From Fusobacteriaceae bacterium (GTDB lineage Bacteria; Fusobacteriota; Fusobacteriia; Fusobacteriales; Fusobacteriaceae), in assembly GCA_900764925.1 (NCBI GenBank), contig CAAFPW010000007.1:1-21120 (forward strand): a stretch of DNA of 21,120 nucleotides. The letters are read 5' to 3'. The position numbers and the translations under genes were made by a program. The notes under the pieces were generated by a model. The model was not told where the DNA came from, searched no databases, and saw only the letters and a list, made by a program, of their open reading frames with translations. This document shows, piece after piece, positions 15,288 through 21,120 of the stretch (its first letter is position 1; each line of letters opens with the position of its first letter).

Positions 15288-16285
15288 TATTTTTCCTCCC
15301 AATTTATTTTTTCATCTATACTCACCAAAATATCTTCTGCCTTTATCTTTTTCATACATTGAAAATGACCCTTTGGACATTTTTTGTCACCATGTAAGCT
15401 ACATGGAGAACACTCCACGCCAGCATAGACAAGAGTATCATTTTTCCCAAAGTCAAACATACCAGGACTTGTAGGTCCAAATATTACAAAGGTTTTACAT
15501 TTTACTCCTCTAGCTATATGAAATGGTCCAGAGTCATTAGTCACTAGAAACTTGGCTTTAGAAAGTAGGGCTCCACTCTCTTTTAATGATAAGTTTCCAG
15601 CTAATATTATACAACTATCTCCACTTACTCTATTTATCTCTTCACATCTAGCAATATCTGATTTTCCCCCTATTAAAAGAGTTTTTACTCCATACTTTTC
15701 TCTTATCAATCTAGCTAGATTTCCAAATCCTTCTACTGTCCACTCCTTAGTATTTTTAGAAGCTCTCGGAGCCATGACAGGTAAATTTTCATATGCACTT
15801 AGATTTTCCCTATCCTTTTTTTCAAATTCAAAATCTAAATCCTCTCCCCTATACTCCAATGAAAACTCTTTAAAAGCTCCAAAATAGTTTTTTACAATTG
15901 TATCATCAACTTGATATTTTATGACTCTAAGTTTTACAAGTACACTCTTCCACCAAGCTCTCTTTCTATATGTATAGGTTTTTACTCCCAATCTTTTTGA
16001 GATGATCTTGGATCTAAATTTTGAATGTAAATCAAAAATATAGTCATAATTATTCTCTTTTAAACTATCAGCAAATTTTAGGATATTTTTTAACCCATCA
16101 TTTTTTGTCTTATTAAAAGTTATCACATTGTCTATATATTTCACTCCTGAGATGGCATCTTTAAACTGCTCTAAAACCAAAAAATCTATCTCACTCTCTG
16201 GATATCTCTCTTTAAAAGCTTTTAATACAGGAGTAGTAAGAATCACATCTCCAATTGAGCTCATTCTAATTACTAATATCTTCAC
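15287..16285 (-). CDS. Heptosyltransferase-like glycosyltransferase, family GT9
   Basis: This 332-residue GT9 (WaaC/WaaF-like) enzyme should add a heptose or related sugar to the LOS core at the inner membrane's cytoplasmic face. It starts with the N-domain motif KILVIRMSSIGDVILTTPV and has the nucleotide-sugar motif TNDSGPFHIARG (249-260) followed by VIFGPTSP. The C-terminus has a cysteine cluster CX2CX7CX6C (C292, C295, C303, C310), shared with the gene at 16979-17992. It lies ten bases after the kinase gene and shares one base with the recA start. Which acceptor or donor it uses cannot be told. Confidence 0.85.
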   Translation of the reverse strand: MKILVIRMSSIGDVILTTPVLKAFKERYPESEIDFLVLEQFKDAISGVKYIDNVITFNKTKNDGLKNILKFADSLKENNYDYIFDLHSKFRSKIISKRLGVKTYTYRKRAWWKSVLVKLRVIKYQVDDTIVKNYFGAFKEFSLEYRGEDLDFEFEKKDRENLSAYENLPVMAPRASKNTKEWTVEGFGNLARLIREKYGVKTLLIGGKSDIARCEEINRVSGDSCIILAGNLSLKESGALLSKAKFLVTNDSGPFHIARGVKCKTFVIFGPTSPGMFDFGKNDTLVYAGVECSPCSLHGDKKCPKGHFQCMKKIKAEDILVSIDEKINWEEK

Positions 16286-16295
16286 CCTTTTTCTC

Positions 16296-16982
16296 CTACT
16301 TTTTACCTTTTAATCTCTTTTTTAAATCTCCTAACCCCAAAAGATATCTCTTTAACAACATAGCTCCCTTATAATATAGACTCTCTTTGTCATAATCTAA
16401 AGGTATTCCACAACTCTCTTCTAAATATATAAATTCAAAAACTTTTCCAAAGTTTCCATATCTATTCTTCATCAGCTTTGTATCTATTAGATATACTCTA
16501 TCATCTCCTATCAAAAAATTAGCTACATGGGAATCTCCATGTAGATACCCTTTACTATGAATCTTCTTCAATTCTTCAGAAATTAGCTCTATATCCTCAA
16601 CACTTCCATCTTTTCCCTCTATATATGAGTAGATAAGATATGAGCCTACACAGAATATACCTTTTTTTCTTTCTACAGCTAGGTATGGAGTAGCTCCATT
16701 AAATCCAGATTTCAAAATTTTTTTTATATTTGAATACTCCCTTTTACTTTCACTCCCTCTAAATATAGATAAAAATCTCTGCCACTTTCTCCTATTTTTT
16801 TCTCTAGGCTCCTTATATACATACTTTTCTCCATCTATCTCCAAAAGAGCTACATAGCTTCTTTGATCATCTTTCATGACCCTCACTATATTATAACAGG
16901 TGTTTTTTATTTTGTCATATAATTTTATACTTTTTTCATCATCAAAATATAGACACTCCTCACCATATTTTAATACCTTCAT
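16296..16982 (-). CDS. LPS core heptose kinase, WaaY/RfaY-like
   Basis: This 228-residue protein resembles the RfaY/WaaY kinase-like family, which phosphorylates a core heptose. It keeps small-molecule/protein-kinase-fold residues: a candidate ATP lysine in YVYKEPR (K57), the catalytic-loop HGDSHVANF (H148, D150, N155), and the metal-binding aspartate in YLIDTK (D167). There is no signal peptide. It overlaps the upstream GT9 gene by four bases (ATGA) and sits between two heptosyltransferase genes, which supports a core-sugar acceptor. Another sugar kinase of the same fold (for example a Kdo kinase type) is possible. Confidence 0.78.
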   Translation of the reverse strand: MKVLKYGEECLYFDDEKSIKLYDKIKNTCYNIVRVMKDDQRSYVALLEIDGEKYVYKEPREKNRRKWQRFLSIFRGSESKREYSNIKKILKSGFNGATPYLAVERKKGIFCVGSYLIYSYIEGKDGSVEDIELISEELKKIHSKGYLHGDSHVANFLIGDDRVYLIDTKLMKNRYGNFGKVFEFIYLEESCGIPLDYDKESLYYKGAMLLKRYLLGLGDLKKRLKGKK

Positions 16983-17992
16983 AGTTCTTCACTCTCTAAC
17001 TCTTTTTTTATCTCATCTAGTACCACTTGTGGTTTTATATCTAACATACATTTGAAATGTTTTTTAGGACAAGAGTTTCCTCCGTGCATAGAACATGGTC
17101 TACATGGCAACTCCTCCACTTGAAAAACCTTACTATTTTTTGACCATGGAAAAAAACCTAGAGATTCCACAGTTGGTCCAAAAATAGCTAGTATCCTTAC
17201 CTTTGGAAAAGCTGATCCCATATGTATAGGAGATGAGTCATTGGTTAAAAGTACCTTTGCTCTACTTATAACTTCAGCTACTTCTAAAAGTGAAGTTCTT
17301 CCTCTCAAATCTATTGAATTCTTAGTTGAAGGGATATTTAAAAACTGCTCCTCTTTTCCTCCGATGATAACAACTGTTACATCCTTCTGAGTTTCTAACT
17401 CCTTTATAATAACATTGAAGTATTCTAGTGGCCATCTCTTTGTAAACCATTTACTTCCAGGAGCTACTACCACTATATTTTTATTGGCTCCTTCTAAAAA
17501 TTTATCCACTCTTCCCTTTTCTAGCTCCCCAGGAAAAAGCTCTATCTCATATCTTCTGTTCTCATCCTTTGGAACAAAGGCAAGTAGTTTTTCTACTTCA
17601 TGCTTACTTCTATCATAGTGAATCTTCTCATTATAAAAGAATTTAGCTGCTGCAATATCATAACCTCTTCTTATTGGAGCTCCAGTTAAAAAAGCTAAAA
17701 AACTACTTCTTAAATATCTATGTGGAGTTATAACTAAGTTATAAGCTTCCATCTTCAATTTTTTTGCTATCGCCCAAAATCCTCTTATTCCTCTATGTTC
17801 TCCCCTTTTATCATACTCTATTATATGGTTGAGATAAGGATTGTTTCTCAAAATAGAAGCTCCCACAGGAGTTGTTAAGTATGTTATCTCAGCTTTAGGA
17901 TAGGTATCTCTCAACTTTTTTATAAGAGGTGTTGAGAGCACAATATCTCCTATAAATGCTGTATGAATAATTAAAATTCTAATTTTTCTCAC
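16979..17992 (-). CDS. Lipopolysaccharide heptosyltransferase, WaaF-like (GT9)
   Basis: This 337-residue GT9 enzyme looks most like heptosyltransferase II. It shows RILIIHTAFIGDIVLSTPLI at the N-terminus, VVAPGSKWFTKRWP (about 175-188), the sugar-nucleotide motif TNDSSPIHMGSA (250-261) and FGPTVESLGFFPW. A cysteine cluster CX2CX7CX6C is at C297, C300, C308 and C315. The start used is a GTG at 17992, overlapping the previous gene by 14 bases; the ribosome site (gagggtgag) overlaps this GTG, so the true start may be a few codons on. It is in the middle of the LOS run. The exact waa assignment is an inference. Confidence 0.85.
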   Translation of the reverse strand: MRKIRILIIHTAFIGDIVLSTPLIKKLRDTYPKAEITYLTTPVGASILRNNPYLNHIIEYDKRGEHRGIRGFWAIAKKLKMEAYNLVITPHRYLRSSFLAFLTGAPIRRGYDIAAAKFFYNEKIHYDRSKHEVEKLLAFVPKDENRRYEIELFPGELEKGRVDKFLEGANKNIVVVAPGSKWFTKRWPLEYFNVIIKELETQKDVTVVIIGGKEEQFLNIPSTKNSIDLRGRTSLLEVAEVISRAKVLLTNDSSPIHMGSAFPKVRILAIFGPTVESLGFFPWSKNSKVFQVEELPCRPCSMHGGNSCPKKHFKCMLDIKPQVVLDEIKKELESEEL

Positions 17993-19019
17993 CCTCTTCT
18001 ATAATAAAACTCTCATCAATATAGTTTAATAACTCTCCCTCTTGTATCTTATCATATCTATCAAAATATGGATTTTTATAATTTTCTCTTGAGTTATTTT
18101 TATCTGGAATTAGATATTTTACCTTATTATTTCCAAAAACTCCCCATCTAGTTGTACTCTGTGTAGCCTTAGCTGGGTATATTGCCACTATTCTCTTTTG
18201 AAGTGCTCCTGCTATATGTGTTGGTCCTGTAGAAGCTCCTAGATACACTGTTCCCTTCTCTATTATTGCAGCTATATTTAAAAGGTCTCCTCCATTGGCA
18301 TATAGGTACACCTTGTCCCTACCTATACTCTCTACCAACCTATTTCCTCTCTCCTCTTCAGATATATGGCAGATTATAATTACACTCTTCTCAGGATTGT
18401 CATCTCTAAATCTTTGTAATAGGCTCGCATACTCCTCATCTCTAATATTTTTAGCCGATCCTCCTATAAAAGGATTTACAACTAATGTTTTTCCAGTTAT
18501 TCCATAGGTAGAGAAAAAAGTTTCCGCTGCTTTTTTATTTTCCTCGCCCAAATTGATTTTAGTATTTATCTCAAAAACCTCATTATATCTCTTCTCATTA
18601 GCTCTCTTTATCAAATCTAAATTATATTCAGCTTCATTTTTTATAGATTTAGACCTCTTTTGCCAAACACCCTTATTAAAAGTAAAAAATGAGTATAATT
18701 TTGACAATGGTCCTATCTTAACTGGAGCTTTACTAGCTTTTGCCAACTGTGAAACAAATTTATCATTGTATAGAGCTATAAATATATCAGCGTTGAAGTA
18801 TGATATCTTCTCCAATAACTCATGTTGTGTATAATCATCTATCCTTATAATTCTATCTATATATGGTAGATTTTTTACTATCTCATAGTTATAATTTCTT
18901 ACTAACACCACAAGTTCAGCTTGTGGATACATCTTCTTTATCATAAAAAAACTTGGAACAGAGAGAATCAGATCCCCTATCTTATCTGTTCTCGATACTA
19001 TTATTCTTTTGATATCCAT
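17979..19019 (-). CDS. Glycosyltransferase family GT9, divergent heptosyltransferase-like
   Basis: This 346-residue protein has the GT9 N-terminal pattern RIIVSRTDKIGDLILSVPS and a late GASTGPTHIAGA (261-272), the equivalent of the heptosyltransferase sugar-nucleotide motif. It lacks the C-terminal cysteine cluster of the other two GT9 proteins here and ends in a charged tail, so it is the most divergent copy and probably makes a different linkage. The ATG has aaaggatgg just upstream, 11 bases after the GT2 gene. Donor and acceptor are unknown; context suggests LOS core. Confidence 0.8.
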   Translation of the reverse strand: MDIKRIIVSRTDKIGDLILSVPSFFMIKKMYPQAELVVLVRNYNYEIVKNLPYIDRIIRIDDYTQHELLEKISYFNADIFIALYNDKFVSQLAKASKAPVKIGPLSKLYSFFTFNKGVWQKRSKSIKNEAEYNLDLIKRANEKRYNEVFEINTKINLGEENKKAAETFFSTYGITGKTLVVNPFIGGSAKNIRDEEYASLLQRFRDDNPEKSVIIICHISEEERGNRLVESIGRDKVYLYANGGDLLNIAAIIEKGTVYLGASTGPTHIAGALQKRIVAIYPAKATQSTTRWGVFGNNKVKYLIPDKNNSRENYKNPYFDRYDKIQEGELLNYIDESFIIEEGEKN

Positions 19020-19030
19020 ATATCCATCCT

Positions 19031-19795
19031 TTATCTTTTAATATAACTATTATTTTTATATATCTCATTTAATTTATAATATTTTACCAAAGTATAGAGC
19101 GAACTTGTACAAGCTAAAAGAAGACCCTCTTTTCCATCTAAAAATCCTAGTCTGATAAAATACATTCTTAAAAACTTAAATATGGGATTTATTGTAAGTT
19201 GAAAAATGTTACATTTTTTTCCTCTTTTATAATACTCCAGTGCTCCCTCTGTTGTATAACGGTTGAATTTTGTAAAATAATCTTCCAATGTTGAATAACT
19301 GTGATGGTATATATCCTCTTTTAAAACCTCTATTTTTTTCTTAGTTTGAAATGATTCATGCACAGTATTACTATTAAATCTTCCTGCACTTTTTTTAAAA
19401 AGTCTGATGTGGTAACTATTACTCCAACCACCATGTTTTATCTTTTTTCCAAAACATACTGATGTAAAGTTTATAGAAAATACCTCGCCCATACTCTCTG
19501 AATTTTTTATCTCCAATATTTTTTTTTGAAGTTGTGGAGATATCTCTTCATCTGCATCAATATTGAGTATCCACTCTCCATTAGCTTTTTCTATTGCTGA
19601 GTTTCTCTGTGGTCCATACCCTTTCCAACTCTCCTTATAAAACTTTGCTCCATAACTTTTTGCAATCTCTTCTGTTTTATCAGTAGATCCACTATCTACA
19701 ATCACTATCTCATCTGCTATATCTTTAACTGATTCCAAAGTCTTTGCTAGGATTCTCTCCTCATTCATTGTTATCATTGCAACTGATAATCTCAT
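19031..19795 (-). CDS. Glycosyltransferase family 2, WaaE/KdtX-like
   Basis: This 254-residue GT-A fold enzyme starts directly with the catalytic domain (SVAMITMNEERILAKTLES), has the nucleotide-binding DSGSTDKT (34-41) and the metal-binding NIDADEE (D80, D82). A hydrophobic, basic C-terminal part (about 195-235) may sit on the membrane. The architecture resembles WaaE/KdtX-type LPS inner-core glucosyltransferases. The ATG follows a gggggag ribosome site, nine bases after the deacetylase gene. It is part of the LOS run; the sugar transferred is not known. Confidence 0.85.
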   Translation of the reverse strand: MRLSVAMITMNEERILAKTLESVKDIADEIVIVDSGSTDKTEEIAKSYGAKFYKESWKGYGPQRNSAIEKANGEWILNIDADEEISPQLQKKILEIKNSESMGEVFSINFTSVCFGKKIKHGGWSNSYHIRLFKKSAGRFNSNTVHESFQTKKKIEVLKEDIYHHSYSTLEDYFTKFNRYTTEGALEYYKRGKKCNIFQLTINPIFKFLRMYFIRLGFLDGKEGLLLACTSSLYTLVKYYKLNEIYKNNSYIKR

Positions 19796-19804
19796 ACACT
19801 CCCC

Positions 19805-20881
19805 CTACGATATCCAACCATAAATTTTTCCTAAAATATAGTTTCTAGTTATAAATAGATTTAACTTAAATTTATTAGGAGTAAATTTTCTTAATTCAAC
19901 TCTTCTTATCATCTCATAGTTAGGAGTTTTTCCATTTGTCCCCTTTTTAGTTGTTACAAATCCTTTCACTCCCTCTTTTTTTAATATCTCTATAATCTTT
20001 TTATTTCTATGACCCCAAGGCCAACAAAAATACTCAACTTTATTTCCCAAGTTTTCCTCTATCAATTTTTTATTGAGATAAAAGTCTCTTTTGACCCTCT
20101 CTTCAAACTCCTCTTCATTCTCATAGTGAAAATACCTCTCTTTATTATTATCTATATATACTTGAGCTAATCTCAGCTTTTCTTTCTCATCTTTCTCAAT
20201 TAATTCTCTATTATAATACTCTTTAAATTTTTTAAAAAATTCCTTTTTAATGATTATTCCTCTAGAAGCATACTCTCCTCTTTTAGGAAATTTTGGATAT
20301 CCTTTTTCTATCTCTCCATAGAGATACAGCTCAGTTATATCCCTTTCATCTCCATTAAAAAATCCCTCTATCTTATCACTTACAAAAACAGCTGTATGTT
20401 TGTGGGAATGAGCTTGAAAATCTACAAGTCCACTCTCATACATCTCTCTTATCTCCTCCCATGTCAAATACTGTTCAGTTGTTCCATCTCCAGTTTTAAG
20501 GTAGTTTTCCATAGCTTGATAATTAGCCTCTCCGCTTATTAAACTCTCCGTTCTTCCCTCTCTTCTATCTTTTATATACATAGTATTTAAAAAAACAGTA
20601 GCCTTCATATCATACTTTTTCAATAGTTGAAATACAACTGAATAGTTATCATAATACCCATCATCTAAAGTTATTAAAAATGAGTTTTTTGATATTTTCC
20701 CATCTCCATACTCTTTTAAAGTGATTGTATTCATTCCTTTAGATTTTAAAATTTTTAAATGTTCTTCAAATAATTCAGGTGTAACATTTGATAAACTGTT
20801 TACCTGATGGTATAAGAACATCGGTATCCCTTTATTTTTAAAATATATCAACAACAATATTACAATTATTATTATCCACAT
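19805..20881 (-). CDS. Membrane-anchored polysaccharide deacetylase (CE4/NodB family)
   Basis: This 358-residue protein begins with a transmembrane anchor (about 2-14, IIIIVILLLIY), which would place the catalytic part outside the inner membrane or at it. The NodB-domain motifs are TLDDGYYDN (D73, D74) and the metal-binding HSHKH (H158, H162), with WPWGHRN (287-293) late. Between them lies a charged insertion of about 110 residues (about 170-280) not in minimal NodB domains. It likely removes acetyl groups from an amino sugar on LOS or another envelope glycan. It is the first gene of the LOS-recA run, with aaggag seven bases before the ATG. Confidence 0.85.
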   Translation of the reverse strand: MWIIIIVILLLIYFKNKGIPMFLYHQVNSLSNVTPELFEEHLKILKSKGMNTITLKEYGDGKISKNSFLITLDDGYYDNYSVVFQLLKKYDMKATVFLNTMYIKDRREGRTESLISGEANYQAMENYLKTGDGTTEQYLTWEEIREMYESGLVDFQAHSHKHTAVFVSDKIEGFFNGDERDITELYLYGEIEKGYPKFPKRGEYASRGIIIKKEFFKKFKEYYNRELIEKDEKEKLRLAQVYIDNNKERYFHYENEEEFEERVKRDFYLNKKLIEENLGNKVEYFCWPWGHRNKKIIEILKKEGVKGFVTTKKGTNGKTPNYEMIRRVELRKFTPNKFKLNLFITRNYILGKIYGWIS

Positions 20882-20910
20882 AATATTCTCCTTTTATTGC
20901 CTTTTAGAAT

Positions 20911-20939
20911 ATTATATCAAATCTAATTAGAAAATACAA
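20911..20939 (-). promoter_or_regulatory. Promoter of the LOS-recA-plsC run
   Basis: TTGTAT (20939-20934), a 17-base spacer and TATAAT (20916-20911) on the minus strand; the -10 is extended by TGA. It lies 30 bases before the deacetylase ATG and just after the tRNA terminator, so it starts a new unit. It is the only strong promoter seen for the following nine genes. Confidence 0.65.
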
Positions 20940-20946
20940 AAAAAGA

Positions 20947-20975
20947 AAAAGGATGAACCGACTGTTCATCCTTTT
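20947..20975 (-). terminator. Terminator after tRNA-Met
   Basis: aaaaggatgaac (20947-20958), a five-base loop and gttcatcctttt (20964-20975) form a perfect 12-bp stem. On the minus strand it runs into ttttctttttttt, an ideal U tract. The 73 bases between this hairpin and the tRNA hold nothing recognisable. Confidence 0.85.
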
Positions 20976-21048
20976 CCTTAAAAATATTTAGGGTTAGACT
21001 ACAACATATGAATCTAAAAAGTGGGGTTTAAAAAAATTATTTGGAATA

Positions 21049-21120
21049 TGGTGCCTAGAAATGGATTCGAACCATCGACCGTACGGGTATGAACCGTATG
21101 CTCTAGCCAACTGAGCTATC
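21049..21120 (-). tRNA. tRNA-Met (CAU), elongator type, cut by the window edge
   Basis: The minus strand has a D-arm (AGCTCAGTTGG), an anticodon arm TACGG-TTCATAC-CCGTA with anticodon CAT, a T-arm GATGG-TTCGAAT-CCATT, then acceptor strand TCTAGGC, A and an encoded CCA (21051-21049). About five bases of the 5' end lie beyond the window. The anticodon arm matches the elongator tRNA-Met of B. subtilis rather than an initiator, which would have three G-C pairs. A lysidine-modified tRNA-Ile2 also has CAT but a different arm. Confidence 0.93.

Noticed and set aside
1..21120. CRISPR array, insertion sequence, phage or toxin-antitoxin genes
   Set aside because: No regularly spaced repeats, transposase, integrase or paired small toxin genes were seen on either strand; gene content is core-genome-like.

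Overview
The window looks like chromosomal DNA from a Fusobacterium-type organism (phylum Fusobacteriota). It is very AT-rich and most genes lie on the minus strand. It carries lipooligosaccharide (LOS) core genes, so the cell should have an outer membrane. It also has features common in Firmicutes: an rlmB-sigH neighbourhood, a DUF1694/YueI-like gene, a B. subtilis-like elongator tRNA-Met arm, and a ZTP-class riboswitch. The phylum is an inference from this mix; I cannot name the species.

Layout, left to right. Positions 1-766 hold no convincing protein gene. They contain a leftward promoter that exits the window, two terminators, and a consensus promoter that seems to drive an AT-rich RNA with no normal ORF. 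Positions 767-6652 (minus) are a housekeeping cluster, transcribed DUF1694 gene, murA, rlmB, sigH-like sigma factor, leuS. A divergent promoter pair separates it from a plus-strand gene for a secreted protein with three carboxypeptidase-regulatory-like beta domains (6796-7839). Next is a heat-shock hsp20 gene (8026-8454) whose promoter overlaps a CIRCE (HrcA) operator. It converges on tsaD over a shared terminator. The pyruvate formate-lyase pair pflB-pflA (9577-12587, minus) follows. Its leader contains a ZTP (pfl-motif) riboswitch with its own promoter and an intrinsic terminator.

Positions 12909-20881 (minus) are one tightly packed run of genes: polysaccharide deacetylase, GT2 glycosyltransferase, three GT9 heptosyltransferase-like enzymes, a WaaY/RfaY-like sugar kinase, then recA, recX and plsC. 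Gaps are about 14 bases or less and several genes overlap, so one promoter at 20911-20939 may drive everything from LOS core assembly to recA. The right edge cuts an elongator tRNA-Met.

How it fits together: the LOS genes and murA build the envelope, plsC supplies phospholipid, and pflBA make acetyl-CoA and formate. The riboswitch ties formate supply to one-carbon/purine status. Several start codons here were moved inward from the longest ORF because the longer start lies inside or at the edge of the Shine-Dalgarno sequence. No mobile element, CRISPR array or phage gene was seen.
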